Shown: positions 44,319-53,470 of the stretch, one piece after another
Layout: every line of letters begins with the position of its first letter
Position numbering within the stretch: position 1 is the stretch's first letter
NCBI RefSeq assembly: GCF_012726345.1
Contig: NZ_PTXN01000015.1
Span: 1 to 64,000 of the forward strand
Length of the DNA stretch: 64,000 bases
Source of the DNA: Marinomonas sp. UCMA 3892
GTDB lineage: Bacteria; Pseudomonadota; Gammaproteobacteria; Pseudomonadales; Marinomonadaceae
Direction of reading: 5' to 3'
Position numbers and translations under genes: made by a program
The notes under the pieces: generated by a model
Told to the model about the DNA's origin: nothing
The model's input: only the letters and a program-made list of their open reading frames with translations
Database searches by the model: none

Positions 44319-45242
44319 TCACATAAGGTCACTTAACTTAAAGGAAACAGGTAAGTTAATCCGTAGCTCGGTTTCCGACATATCCTTTGAGAATTTAGGC
44401 AAAGGTGTCGAGCGCTTGATCATATCTAATACCGCATTATCCAAACGTTTATGACCAGAACTCTCAGTGATCTTTACGTCTGATACTGAACCATCCGCGT
44501 GAGCAACAAAAGACAAGGAAACAACGCCCTCTTCATTGCGACGACGGGATGCTCTTGGATAACGTTTATTCTGGGCCAACACCGATTTTAACTTTGTAAA
44601 ATAGTTTGCCTTAGCGCCTGGATTACCACCACTCGTTGCTGAGTTCGAACTTCCCGTTGTTGCTTTTTGGTTCGCCATTGATGACGGTGCAACCGGTTTG
44701 GGAGTCGATTTTACTACTGGCGTTTCTTTTTTCGGCTCTGGCTCAGGTTTTGGCTCAGGTTTTGGCTCAGGTTTCGGCTTTGGCTTTGGCTTTGGCTTTG
44801 GCTTAGGTTCGGGCTTAGGCTCTGGTTTTTTCACTTCAATTGGCGATTCTTGCTTAACTTCAACCGGTTCTGGCTCTTTAATAATTTCAGGTTCAATAAT
44901 CGGTTCTGGTTCTATTTCTGGCTCTGGTTCTATTTCTGGCTCTGGTTCTATTTCTGGCTCTGGTTCTATTTCTGGCTCTGGTTCTATTTCTGGTTCAACT
45001 TCCTCTTGAACCTCTTCAATCGGCTCCTCTACCGTTTCTTCAACTTCTTTCACTTCTTCTTGTGCAGCTGTGGTTTGTGCTGCAGCACCAAGATCGCCAA
45101 CCATACCAAGATCAAACTCAATACCCTGAGAGCCTGCTGACTGACTACCTACTGTTGGGGCATAAAATACTGCATAGAAGGCACCTGCATGTACAGAAAT
45201 AGCTAGGCCACCAGCAATAATCCAATGACGCTTGGGAATCAT
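44319..45242 (-). CDS. tonB: TonB-family energy transducer
   Basis: Couples the proton motive force harnessed by ExbB/ExbD to outer-membrane receptors. The 307-residue protein has an N-terminal TM (about 8-28) and a long periplasmic Glu-Pro region with five EPEPEI-type repeats, then a Lys-Pro region. The C-terminal TonB domain (about 215-307) contains [18 protein letters not shown] and [14 protein letters not shown]. Its start overlaps the exbD stop as ATGA. It is the last gene of a Fur-box operon, so iron-siderophore or similar uptake is expected. Confidence 0.94.
   Translation of the reverse strand: MIPKRHWIIAGGLAISVHAGAFYAVFYAPTVGSQSAGSQGIEFDLGMVGDLGAAAQTTAAQEEVKEVEETVEEPIEEVQEEVEPEIEPEPEIEPEPEIEPEPEIEPEPEIEPEPIIEPEIIKEPEPVEVKQESPIEVKKPEPKPEPKPKPKPKPKPKPEPKPEPKPEPEPKKETPVVKSTPKPVAPSSMANQKATTGSSNSATSGGNPGAKANYFTKLKSVLAQNKRYPRASRRRNEEGVVSLSFVAHADGSVSDVKITESSGHKRLDNAVLDMIKRSTPLPKFSKDMSETELRINLPVSFKLSDLM
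44908..44993 (-). repeat. 18-bp tandem repeat inside tonB
   Basis: GGTTCTATTTCTGG recurs at 44908, 44926, 44944, 44962 and 44980, an exact 18-bp period encoding Pro-Glu-rich hexapeptides in the TonB spacer. Copy-number change by slippage would keep frame and alter periplasmic reach. Confidence 0.95.
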
Positions 45243-45670
45243 TTGTCTCCTCGCTCTAACTGTGTTGCCAAGCTAACCTTAGTAAGACCAGCTAAACGCA
45301 CCTGGTTAAACACCGGACGTAGCTTTTCTAGTGAAATAGCACCATCTGCTTTGATTTGTACCCAGAAAGCATCTTTATTAGGAGCCGAGGTAAATTGTTG
45401 CTCTAGATAGGCTTGAACATCCTCTACCATAAACAATTTATCATCTACATAAAGGCTATCATCCACACCCAAAACAATCTCAATATTTGGATCGGATGCT
45501 GCACGGTTATCATTGATAGATTGAGGAGGAATCACGGCAATCGGATCTGCTTTTTGAATTTGCCCAGCAACCATAAAAAACACCAGCATCAGAAACACCA
45601 CGTTAATCAGTGGCACCATATTGTCATCGCTGCTGGCGTTTCTCGCGGCGTATTTTTCGCCTATTTTCAT
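45239..45670 (-). CDS. exbD: ExbD/TolR-family protein, second copy
   Basis: A 143-residue protein with a single N-terminal TM after a basic cytoplasmic start; [20 protein letters not shown] carries the conserved TM Asp position replaced by Asn (PLINVV where PLIDVV is usual). A periplasmic domain follows. It is translationally coupled to exbD above (ATGA) and tonB below (ATGA). The missing TM Asp, normally needed for proton use, suggests it works only together with the other ExbD. Confidence 0.88.
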   Translation of the reverse strand: MKIGEKYAARNASSDDNMVPLINVVFLMLVFFMVAGQIQKADPIAVIPPQSINDNRAASDPNIEIVLGVDDSLYVDDKLFMVEDVQAYLEQQFTSAPNKDAFWVQIKADGAISLEKLRPVFNQVRLAGLTKVSLATQLERGDK

Positions 45671-46089
45671 TTCGTCTCCGGCATAGCAAAAGCATTCGCA
45701 ATAGATACGGTTTTTGCACCGTTTAATTTTAGGCGATCAGCAAGGTGCATCAGGGTCTGTAACGTGACGCCATCTTCCGCTTTGATAATAAAAACACCTT
45801 CATTATGATCTGTTACGAGCGTTTGAAAACGAGATTGATCGGAGAAACTAACTGCTTGGCCGTCAATCCAAACCTGATCATCGTTTTGTTTCAAGGTCAA
45901 AATGAGGTTGTCTTTTTCCTGCGGCGGATTTTGAACATCGGATGCCACAGACAGAGGTGTATCTACGATGCGCCAAGGCACAAAACTTGAAGTCAACATG
46001 AAGAACAGCAGTAGGATAAACACCACATCAATTAATGGTGTTAAGCTGATTGCATTCTTACGTTTAGGTTGAGACAGATTAAGCGGCAT
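45667..46089 (-). CDS. exbD: ExbD biopolymer transport protein
   Basis: A 140-residue protein with the canonical TM sequence LTPLIDVVFILLLFFMLTS including the essential Asp, and a periplasmic domain ending [15 protein letters not shown]. It forms the proton channel with ExbB. It overlaps exbB by 11 bp and the second exbD by 4 bp. Confidence 0.93.
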   Translation of the reverse strand: MPLNLSQPKRKNAISLTPLIDVVFILLLFFMLTSSFVPWRIVDTPLSVASDVQNPPQEKDNLILTLKQNDDQVWIDGQAVSFSDQSRFQTLVTDHNEGVFIIKAEDGVTLQTLMHLADRLKLNGAKTVSIANAFAMPETK

Positions 46090-46759
46090 GTAACAACTCT
46101 TCGTCGACCTTTTTAACTAATTGTTTGGCCTGTTTACTGGTAAATACTTGAGTAACTGCATCGTTCATATTATGAGCAACACGCTCTACTTTACGTTCTA
46201 GCCAGCTGTGCAATGTCACTACCGGAATCGCTACCGCCAAACCAACAGCCGTTGTCAGTAATGCCTGCCAAATACCACCAGATAACACCGATGGATCAAC
46301 TTGATTGCCCGCACCTTCCATTTGTTGGAAAGCGGTGATCATACCTAATACCGTACCAAGCAAACCTAACAACGGACTCAAGGTCGCAATAATCTCTAAA
46401 GGACGAAGGTAAGAGCGCAGCTGGTTTAGCTGGTTCATCGCACGACGCTCAACTTCTTCTCGAATCAAATCTGCTTGGGTATTTGCCGCTAATAAAGCGC
46501 GCATGGTGTAACCTACTAAAGCATCGATTGGACGCTTTTCATCTAATATCTCAAGCGCTTTTTCGCCATTTTCTTCACTGCGCCATTTATCTAAGGCTAA
46601 ATTACTTGTTTTAAGACTCTCTGCACGAAGTGAGGAGAATTGCCATAGCTTTAACAAGACAATTGTCAAAGCAACGATAGAAAATACCATCAGTATCCAA
46701 ACGACAGGCCCACCGACCTGTAAAAAGTCGACAATCTTCTGCTGAACTGAATCTTCCAC
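46079..46759 (-). CDS. exbB: ExbB/MotA/TolQ-family proton channel protein
   Basis: About 226 residues, three TM helices (about 15-38, 120-145, 165-190). GTVLGMITAFQQMEGAG and LLTTAVGLAVAIPVVTLHSWL are ExbB/TolQ signatures. I prefer the GTG at 46759, which has GGAG at 6-nt spacing; the upstream ATG at 46789 has none. It heads the exbB-exbD-exbD-tonB operon behind a Fur-box-like site. Confidence 0.92.
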   Translation of the reverse strand: MEDSVQQKIVDFLQVGGPVVWILMVFSIVALTIVLLKLWQFSSLRAESLKTSNLALDKWRSEENGEKALEILDEKRPIDALVGYTMRALLAANTQADLIREEVERRAMNQLNQLRSYLRPLEIIATLSPLLGLLGTVLGMITAFQQMEGAGNQVDPSVLSGGIWQALLTTAVGLAVAIPVVTLHSWLERKVERVAHNMNDAVTQVFTSKQAKQLVKKVDEELLHAA

Positions 46760-46794
46760 AATCTTCTCCAATGAATAAAAAAACACCATTCAAA

Positions 46795-46809
46795 TAATAG
46801 TCATTCTCA
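46795..46809 (-). promoter_or_regulatory. Fur-box-like site upstream of exbB
   Basis: Minus strand TGAGAATGACTATTA matches the 7-1-7 Fur consensus TGATAAT-N-ATTATCA at 11 of 14 defined positions. It lies about 36 bp upstream of the exbB start, as expected for an iron-repressed TonB operon. Confidence 0.65.
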
Positions 46810-46894
46810 ACCGCGTTTTCAATAAATAATTACTCAAATAGAAAGATATGGAGAATTAATAAGGCACAGTAGTAATAAATACTTACAGGAAAGG

Positions 46895-46930
46895 CTGCAT
46901 GATCATGCCAAAGTCAGCATGATCATGCAG
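46895..46930. repeat. 14-bp perfect inverted repeat downstream of corA
   Basis: CTGCATGATCATGC (46895-46908) and GCATGATCATGCAG (46917-46930) with an 8-nt gap. Each arm itself contains the palindrome CATGATCATG. It is a very stable hairpin but without a T-run, so it may stabilise the corA 3' end or bind a protein. Confidence 0.85.
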
Positions 46931-46955
46931 TTTAACAGAGACAAAAATATGAAGC

Positions 46956-47909
46956 TTATAACCATCCACGGTGTTTAAAATACCAATAAGGCGCAAACGC
47001 AGAAACGACCATCAAACCTAACGCGGCAGGATAACCGTAATCAAAGCCCAACTCTGGCATAATTTTAAAGTTCATCCCGTAGATACTGGCAACTAATGTA
47101 GGCGGTAAAAACACTACAGATGCAATAGAGAAAATCTTGATGATTTTGTTCTGTTCAATGTTAATGAAGCCTTGCGTCGAATCCATCAAGAAGTTAATTT
47201 TATCAAACAAGAATGTCGTATGTGACATCAAGGTCTCAACGTCTCGCATAACTTCACGTAACGTTTCTGAATAATCTTGTCTATTAGGCAAGTGTCGCAA
47301 CAAAAAAGAGATATTGCGCTGTGTGTCCATCAGACACAGGCGAATCTTTCCGTTACTGTCTTCTAAACGCGCCAGCTTTTCAATGATGACATCCAGCTCC
47401 GACTCATTATCTTCAAGTACTAGATGACTGACTTCTTCTAATTGACGGTGTAAGTCTTCTAAAGCATCCGCATGATTTTCAACTTTATTTTCAAGTAATG
47501 TGACTAAAAGATGAGCGGGCGAATCAACAGCAATTTGCCCCCGACGCGCACGCATTCGCAATAATCTAAAATCCGCTAGCTCTGTTTCACGAATGGTGAT
47601 CAGCCTGTCCTGCTGCAAGATACAGGCAACAGTTGAGGTTTTATGGCGCCCTTCTGTTTGATTTAAAAACAAAGAGTGAACATGGATACCCGCTTGGTCA
47701 ACAAAACAACGTGCGGACGCTTCTATCTCTTCGACATCATCAGATTCAGGAAGATCGGTTCTCAACAACGCCTTAAGCTGTAATCGATCGTCGTCATCAG
47801 GTTCCGCGGCGTCAATCCAATTCGCCTCTTTTTGAAGGGTGGTAAGATTTTCATCTTCTTTGGAAACTTCTTGAATCAACCCGTTTCTGATTTTAAAAAA
47901 TTTTAGCAT
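46956..47909 (-). CDS. corA: CorA-family magnesium/divalent cation transporter
   Basis: A 317-residue pentameric channel family member: acidic N-terminal cytoplasmic domain (about 1-240) and two C-terminal TM helices with the selectivity motif YGMNF (about 280). It ends in KHRGWL, a typical CorA end. Transports Mg2+ (possibly Co2+, Ni2+). Monocistronic, ATG at 47909. Confidence 0.93.
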   Translation of the reverse strand: MLKFFKIRNGLIQEVSKEDENLTTLQKEANWIDAAEPDDDDRLQLKALLRTDLPESDDVEEIEASARCFVDQAGIHVHSLFLNQTEGRHKTSTVACILQQDRLITIRETELADFRLLRMRARRGQIAVDSPAHLLVTLLENKVENHADALEDLHRQLEEVSHLVLEDNESELDVIIEKLARLEDSNGKIRLCLMDTQRNISFLLRHLPNRQDYSETLREVMRDVETLMSHTTFLFDKINFLMDSTQGFINIEQNKIIKIFSIASVVFLPPTLVASIYGMNFKIMPELGFDYGYPAALGLMVVSAFAPYWYFKHRGWL

Positions 47910-48091
47910 GCTACTTCCTCGATATACTCGGTACCTTATTTCAGCCTAATCATGTTATTTGGCACGACTCGCAACCCACAAAACAAATATGGTGGATGTA
48001 TTTGGTGATGTATTGGAAACCATTACACGATGTTACGATGGCTACCATTATACCTAGGTTATATCTCACGTCTGTGACAAATCACTAAGCA

Positions 48092-48126
48092 AAAAAAAGA
48101 GGCAATACAGACTAAGCTGAATTGCC
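48092..48126 (-). terminator. aapJQMP operon terminator
   Basis: On the minus strand GGCAAT and ATTGCC close a 26-nt hairpin with inner CAG/CTG pairing, followed by CTC and a run of eight T. A second 8-bp hairpin (48164-48171 with 48178-48185) precedes it. The rest of the gap between corA and aapP (47910-48216) shows no gene. Confidence 0.75.
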
Positions 48127-48216
48127 CCAAAAAAGACCTTTTCCCTGGGAGGAGATGGTCCACTTCTTATCGAGTTGGATAAGAAACTTTAAATTTCATT
48201 GCTAAAACCAAAAAAA

Positions 48217-48960
48217 TCAATGCGCTAGAATTTGATCCAAGAAAACTTTGGCCCGCTCTGTTTTTGGCTTCACGAAAAATTCTTCTGGCGGTGATATCTC
48301 AATGACACTGCCCGCTTCCATAAAGACAATTCGATCCGCGAATTCTTTGGCAAAACCCATTTCGTGAGTCACACAAATCATCGTCATGCCGTCTTTTGAC
48401 AATGAACGCATAATCTCCAACACTTCAGAGATCATTTCGGGATCAAGTGCTGAGGTTGGTTCATCAAATAACATAATATCAGGAGACATAGTGAGCGCTC
48501 TGGCAATAGCAACGCGCTGCTGCTGACCACCGGACAGTTGGCCTGGGTACTTTTGCTCTTGATCACCAATTTTAACTTTATTAAGCAAATCACGCGCAAT
48601 TTTATTTGCCTCAGCCAATGGCATACCCAACACATGACGCAAACCAAAGGTGCAGTTATCTAACACCGTCATATGAGGAAAAAGATTAAAGTGCTGAAAC
48701 ACCATCCCTGTATGACGACGAATTTTCTCGATGTCTTTCACATTGTCACTAATGGTGATATCGCAAATAGTGATATCTCCTTCGTCGTGTTGCTCTAAAT
48801 TATTAAGGCAACGAATCAAGGTAGATTTACCCGAACCAGAAGGTCCACAAATCACAATGGTTTCGCCTTTGGCTACTGCTAAATCGATATCGCGCAGTGC
48901 ATGATATTTACCGTACCATTTATTAACTTGATCCAGCTTTACTACTGTTTGTTCAGACAT
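48217..48960 (-). CDS. aapP: General L-amino-acid ABC transporter, ATP-binding protein
   Basis: A 247-residue ATPase of the polar amino-acid ABC family: Walker [10 protein letters not shown], signature [15 protein letters not shown], Walker [15 protein letters not shown]. Energises uptake through AapQ/AapM. The ATG at 48960 has GGAA 6-7 nt upstream and follows the aapM stop by 12 bp; the TTG at 48972 is not needed. Confidence 0.94.
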   Translation of the reverse strand: MSEQTVVKLDQVNKWYGKYHALRDIDLAVAKGETIVICGPSGSGKSTLIRCLNNLEQHDEGDITICDITISDNVKDIEKIRRHTGMVFQHFNLFPHMTVLDNCTFGLRHVLGMPLAEANKIARDLLNKVKIGDQEQKYPGQLSGGQQQRVAIARALTMSPDIMLFDEPTSALDPEMISEVLEIMRSLSKDGMTMICVTHEMGFAKEFADRIVFMEAGSVIEISPPEEFFVKPKTERAKVFLDQILAH

Positions 48961-48972
48961 AATGCATTCCAA

Positions 48973-50091
48973 TTAATGTTTTGTGCGTTTGATACGTCGC
49001 TCTAGATATGCGCCGTACTGTGCAATAGAAAAACAAGCGATAAAGAAAAACGCTGAAATAACGATTGGACCTTCTGCATGAAGGCCAAGCCATTCCGCGT
49101 TATGAAAAGTCGCATTAATCGCCCCCATCACTTCTAATAATCCAAGAATCATCACCAAGGTAGTTTCTTTAAATAAACCAATAAAGTTAGTGATTAGCGC
49201 AGGGACTGAATTACGTAATGCTTGCGGCATAACCACATACGCCATCGTTTTCCAGTAGCCACATCCCATCGCATAGGACGCTTCAATTTGGCCTTTTGGC
49301 ACGGCTTGGATCGCACCTCGAATGATCTCAGCTTTATACACAGCCGAAACGAAAATCAGCACGAACAAGACTCGGAACAAGACGTCGATAGACACACCGC
49401 TTGGCAAAAAAAGCTGCAACACTAAAGACGCCATAAACAAGAAGGTAATCACAGGCACCGAACGAATAATCTCGATGTAGCCAGTGCAAGCCCAGCGCAA
49501 AATGGGTAACTGGGATTGTCGACCAAGTGCCAACAAAATAGACACTGGCAAAGATAAACACATGGCAATAATGCCCAAGAAGAAGGTCAGCGTCAGACCA
49601 CCCAACGCACTGGTTGAAATGTCTTCAAAGATAAAGCCACCTTTAAGCAACAACCAAAGCACAACAGGCAAAACGAGGATATAAGCCACAATCCATTTTT
49701 GCGGGATTCGTTGACTAAACAATAAAGGAAAGGCAAAAAGCCCAACAGCAAACGCCGAATTCACTCGCCATTGCTCTGATTCAGGAAAAGGCCCATAGAT
49801 GTAATAATCCATGTATTGTCGGATCGGAATCCAACACGCTGCTCCCGGTGCGCAATCTGCGCGGTTTGTTCCACTGAAGGTGGCGGAAAAAAACAACCAA
49901 TCTAAGGCTTTTGGCAACAGTAAACACAAGAGTGCAATAAGAGCCAAAGTAACTACACTGTCTAACCAAGTGTTGAAAAGGTTACGCTTTATCCACACCA
50001 TAACTCGACTAAAGCTAAAAGGAATCGCTTTTTTCGCTCTCGCTTCAATTGGCTTGCCAGTGATTTTTTCAATGCTCGCTTGATGATTCAT
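48973..50091 (-). CDS. aapM: General L-amino-acid ABC transporter, permease AapM
   Basis: A 372-residue permease with an N-terminal extension containing extra TM segments (as is typical of AapM) and a C-terminal His/Glu/Gln-type permease domain. That domain has VYKAEIIRGAIQAVPKGQIE, the EAA loop that contacts the ATPase. It starts 1 bp after aapQ ends, in the order J-Q-M-P known from Rhizobium leguminosarum. Confidence 0.93.
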   Translation of the reverse strand: MNHQASIEKITGKPIEARAKKAIPFSFSRVMVWIKRNLFNTWLDSVVTLALIALLCLLLPKALDWLFFSATFSGTNRADCAPGAACWIPIRQYMDYYIYGPFPESEQWRVNSAFAVGLFAFPLLFSQRIPQKWIVAYILVLPVVLWLLLKGGFIFEDISTSALGGLTLTFFLGIIAMCLSLPVSILLALGRQSQLPILRWACTGYIEIIRSVPVITFLFMASLVLQLFLPSGVSIDVLFRVLFVLIFVSAVYKAEIIRGAIQAVPKGQIEASYAMGCGYWKTMAYVVMPQALRNSVPALITNFIGLFKETTLVMILGLLEVMGAINATFHNAEWLGLHAEGPIVISAFFFIACFSIAQYGAYLERRIKRTKH

Positions 50092-50092
50092 C

Positions 50093-51226
50093 TTATCGTC
50101 CTTTCAACTGCATAGCTTTGTTGAAACGTCCCATAATGGCCGCCAGTATCAGATTCAAAATCCCATAACTCACCATCACGATCACAATGCACTCAATGGC
50201 TTGACCTGTAATATTTAAACTACTGCCACCCATGGTGCCCATAATGTCCATAAAGCCAACCACCGAACCTAATGCCGCGGCTTTTAATACGTTGATATAA
50301 ATAGACGTCATTGGTGGAATAATAGAATGTAGAGCTTGCGGAATAATCACTTTATTCATCACAATATTAGGCCTGACACCAAGCGCTAAACCGGCTTCCA
50401 TCTGACCTTTTGAAATAGCCAAGATACTACCTCGAATCACTTCTGAACCATGTGCCGCCGAGTAAGTACTTACTGCAATGATAAGCATGATAAATTCTGG
50501 AGGAAGCGTCCAACCATGTTTAAAGTTAAAGCCAACTAATTTAGGTGCGGTAAAGCTAATAACAGGCGTAAATACAAGGCTCGCCAACACCGCCAAAACG
50601 ATTGTCATGAGCAGTACAGAGATAATACGTCGCCCTGTTGTAGAGACTCTTTTTTTGACAAAAAAGCACAAAACAATCCATAACGCAGCAAACACTAAAG
50701 ACGCCAACAAACCGTAATTCCATTCCACGCTAGGAATGGATAAACCACGATTTGAAAGAAACGACACATCACCAAAATTAAACGCCTGACGCACACTTGG
50801 CAGCATCAGCGACAAGGTATACCAAACTGAAATATGCACCAGAATAGGTACGTTACGAACATATTCAACAAGGCAAAGAGATACTTTAGACAATAAGAAA
50901 TTCTGCGACAAACGCATAACAGCCAAACACAACGCTATTACAGTCGTTAATAAGATAGCTACAACGGCAAACGCAATCGTATTGACCATACCGGCTGCCC
51001 ACGCCATTAAATGCGTAGAGGTTTTTGGATCGTAGTGAATCAAGCTATAGCTAATATCATAGCCTGCTCGCTGAAAAAGAAAGTCAAAGCCGCTAGTCAA
51101 ACCCGCATCGCGCATATTGGTCGCAGCATTTAGGGCAAGATAGGTAATCCCAAAACAAATGACTGCAAAAAATATGAGCTGTATCAGAGTGTCTCGAACT
51201 TTTCGGTTATATAAAAAAGAATGCAT
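50093..51226 (-). CDS. aapQ: General L-amino-acid ABC transporter, permease AapQ
   Basis: A 377-residue permease, with about eight TM segments and the EAA loop AAHGSEVIRGSILAISKGQMEAG. I start it at the ATG at 51226 (MHSFLYNRKVRDTLIQ), the family N-terminus; the open frame continues 24 codons upstream into a terminator-like hairpin and is probably not translated. Confidence 0.92.
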   Translation of the reverse strand: MHSFLYNRKVRDTLIQLIFFAVICFGITYLALNAATNMRDAGLTSGFDFLFQRAGYDISYSLIHYDPKTSTHLMAWAAGMVNTIAFAVVAILLTTVIALCLAVMRLSQNFLLSKVSLCLVEYVRNVPILVHISVWYTLSLMLPSVRQAFNFGDVSFLSNRGLSIPSVEWNYGLLASLVFAALWIVLCFFVKKRVSTTGRRIISVLLMTIVLAVLASLVFTPVISFTAPKLVGFNFKHGWTLPPEFIMLIIAVSTYSAAHGSEVIRGSILAISKGQMEAGLALGVRPNIVMNKVIIPQALHSIIPPMTSIYINVLKAAALGSVVGFMDIMGTMGGSSLNITGQAIECIVIVMVSYGILNLILAAIMGRFNKAMQLKGR

Positions 51227-51282
51227 AAACAACTGCCATAGATGGTGCTTACAAGTGGAGCTTTCAAACGCTAATGACAATG

Positions 51283-51311
51283 AAAAGCCAGCTTGCATAG
51301 GGCAAACTGGC
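51283..51311 (-). terminator. Attenuating hairpin between aapJ and aapQ
   Basis: Minus strand GCCAGTTTGC and GCAAGCTGGC form a 10-bp stem (one G-U) with a 5-nt loop and TTTT after it, 12 bp past the aapJ stop. Such hairpins commonly lower expression of permease genes relative to the binding protein. Confidence 0.75.
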
Positions 51312-51322
51312 TCAAATTATGA

Positions 51323-52342
51323 TTAACGGAACGGGTAGGCGTATAACAGACCGCCTTTGGTATAAAGGTTATTTAAGCCGCGATCAAACTTAAGCGCGGA
51401 ATCCTTACCTAAGTTACGGTCAAAGATTTCGCCGTAGTTGCCTACTGCTTTAATGGCGTTGTAAGCCCATTTATCATCCAAGCCGAAGTTCTTACCTAAA
51501 CTACCTTCAGTGCCAAGTAAGCGCATAACATCAGGTTTTGTGCTTTTTAGTTTTTCATCGACATTACTTTGAGTAATGCCCTGCTCTTCTGCTTCAATCA
51601 ATGCCATTGCCGTCCAAGTGACAACTTGACGCCATTCATCATTGCCTTGTTTGACATAAGCACCAAGTGGCTCTTTAGAAATACGCTCAGGTAAAATGAC
51701 GTTTGCTGATGGATCCGGCATACCTTGGCGATCAGCCGCCAGTGCAGAAGCATCATTGGTCACTGCATCACAACGATTCGCTAGATAAGCAGCGGTAGAT
51801 TCTGCGCTACCCTCTACGATGAGTGCTTTATAACTTAAACCACGCGACTCAAAATAGTCGTTAATGTTTTTCTCGCTCGTCGTACCTGGGTAAGTACAAA
51901 TAGTCGCGCCGTCTAATTCTTCAATCGAGTTCACACCCAATTCTTTTTTAACCATCAAGGCTTGGCCGTCATAGAACCAAGGTGTAGTGACATCAACACC
52001 ATTCAAGCCATCACGCGTTGCGGTGAAAGTGGTAGAACGCGCCAACATATCAATTTCGTCTGTCACTAAAGCCGTCAAACGGTTACGCGAGTTCATTGTA
52101 ATGAACTCAACTTTAGAGGCATCGCCAAATACAGCCGCAGCAACAGCTTTACAAAGCTCAACATCCAATCCAGTCCAATTACCTTTTGTATCAGGCGTTG
52201 AAAAACCCGCTTTACCAGGATGGATACCGCACTTCATAACACCACGTGCTTTTACTTCTTCTAGCTTGTCCGCTGCGTAAACAGAAGCACTAGCGGATAA
52301 AACCCCAGCACCAATGATCGCAGTCGCAATTAGTTTTTTCAT
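51323..52342 (-). CDS. aapJ: General L-amino-acid ABC transporter, periplasmic binding protein AapJ
   Basis: A 339-residue binding protein: signal peptide (AIIGAGVLSASASVYAA), then the SBP_bac_3 fold starting DKLEEVKARGVMKCGIHPG, with DVELCKAVAAAVFG and NSRNRLTALVTDEIDML. It delivers a broad range of L-amino acids to AapQMP. Two copies of the GGATACAT motif lie in its promoter. Confidence 0.95.
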   Translation of the reverse strand: MKKLIATAIIGAGVLSASASVYAADKLEEVKARGVMKCGIHPGKAGFSTPDTKGNWTGLDVELCKAVAAAVFGDASKVEFITMNSRNRLTALVTDEIDMLARSTTFTATRDGLNGVDVTTPWFYDGQALMVKKELGVNSIEELDGATICTYPGTTSEKNINDYFESRGLSYKALIVEGSAESTAAYLANRCDAVTNDASALAADRQGMPDPSANVILPERISKEPLGAYVKQGNDEWRQVVTWTAMALIEAEEQGITQSNVDEKLKSTKPDVMRLLGTEGSLGKNFGLDDKWAYNAIKAVGNYGEIFDRNLGKDSALKFDRGLNNLYTKGGLLYAYPFR

Positions 52343-52388
52343 TGTTGTAATCCTATATTGAGTTCCGATGTGACGAATAAAGAATACT

Positions 52389-52431
52389 TTGGATACATAT
52401 TAAGAGTCAATAATGAATAAATGGATACATA
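52389..52431 (-). promoter_or_regulatory. aapJ promoter with two GGATACAT operators
   Basis: TTGGATACATA (52389-52399) and ATGGATACATA (52421-52431) lie 32 bp apart, on one helix face. On the minus strand a candidate promoter, TTGACT (52410-52405) with an 18-bp spacer and TATTCT (52386-52381), has the first site inside its spacer, as a repressor site would be. The same motif occurs reversed at iadA. Confidence 0.6.
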
Positions 52432-52613
52432 AATTCAAGTTAATTACAAAATTTAGAACACACTTGACTCAAAATAAGATAAGGGTAAACCCAAATAAGG
52501 AGTATTAGCACAAGGAGTTTGGTAGATGAATAACAATGCCTTCCTAAAGAAAATCCCTAAGAAGACTATTGCAAAGGCCATTGAGAAAATACATGTAGTT
52601 GATACTGGAAGGT

Positions 52614-53285
52614 TTAAAGTGAAGCGGTTTGACGACGTTTTAATTGCTGTGCTTTTAACTGTTCGGCCAGTGCATAAGCACTCATCATGATATGGCTTTC
52701 CAGCGCGTAACAAGCGCCTTCTATGTCTTGCCGTTCACACCGATCTATCAATTCATCGTGTTCGCGCAATGAGCGCGGCGTATTACGGTGACTCAAAATA
52801 AAAGACTTTAAGCGCGCATAATGGCGATGATGTAGGTCTTTGATCACATTTTGCATCAAAGGACGATTGGCTGGTTTATATAAGACTTCATGGAACAGAT
52901 AGTTCAATGGCGTCCACTCTTCAGGTGCGCATTTTTTCAGACTTTCATTGATTTCACGGGCTTTGGCAATATCTTCAGTGCCCATTAAAGGAATCGATAA
53001 TTCTAGCAATTTTACTTCAATTAAAGCTCTAAGCTCACATTTTTCAAGGAAACTTTCCGGGGAAATTGTTGTAACCGTTGCCCTGCCTGTATCACGAATT
53101 TCAACCAACTCTTCTCCTGCCAATATCTGCAAGGCTTCGCGCACTGGTGTGCGGCTAACTTGATAAGTACTGGCAATATCCACTTGCGAAAGCGCCATAC
53201 CTTCAGGATAAGTCCCGTCCAATATCTTAGATCGTATGTCTTCCGTAACTGACAGTACTGCTTTTTGCTTGTTATTTTCGCTCAT
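52614..53285 (-). CDS. GntR-family regulator, FadR/FCD subgroup
   Basis: A 223-residue regulator: N-terminal winged HTH (MALSQVDIASTYQVSRTPVREALQILAGEELV) and a C-terminal all-helical FCD metal/ligand domain (about 85-210) with FHEVLY and REHDELIDRCERQD. It sits between aapJQMP and iadA, and a shared ATGGATACAT-type motif in both promoters makes it their likely repressor, perhaps responding to an amino acid or isoaspartyl dipeptide. These links are inference. Confidence 0.91.
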   Translation of the reverse strand: MSENNKQKAVLSVTEDIRSKILDGTYPEGMALSQVDIASTYQVSRTPVREALQILAGEELVEIRDTGRATVTTISPESFLEKCELRALIEVKLLELSIPLMGTEDIAKAREINESLKKCAPEEWTPLNYLFHEVLYKPANRPLMQNVIKDLHHRHYARLKSFILSHRNTPRSLREHDELIDRCERQDIEGACYALESHIMMSAYALAEQLKAQQLKRRQTASL

Positions 53286-53447
53286 GAAAGCCTATCTAAT
53301 TGAGATTAATGAAGTTTCTGAATAAAACCGCATAAAATATGAACAAGATTTTAACATAGAGTCGTTATATCTGCGACTGTAGACAAGAGAAATACAGACG
53401 ATAGCAACTTGATTAATGTACTCATTTAATATAAAAATACCAACAAA

Positions 53448-53457
53448 ATGTATCCAT
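53448..53457 (+). promoter_or_regulatory. Operator-like ATGTATCCAT at the iadA start
   Basis: The reverse complement of the ATGGATACAT sites at aapJ. It lies just downstream of a possible promoter (TTGATT 53409-53414, TATAAA 53430-53435), so it would cover the transcription start and block transcription when bound. Confidence 0.55.
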
Positions 53458-53470
53458 TATGGTTTTATAT

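Noticed and set aside
44698..45140. Long frames antisense to tonB, rich in Gly/Ser or Phe/Trp
   Set aside because: They are mirror products of the 18-bp repeat in the Pro-Glu region of tonB and have no start signals.
52453..52713. Minus-strand 86-codon frame overlapping the 3' end of the GntR gene
   Set aside because: It overlaps a well-supported coding region, with no ribosome site or protein-like pattern.
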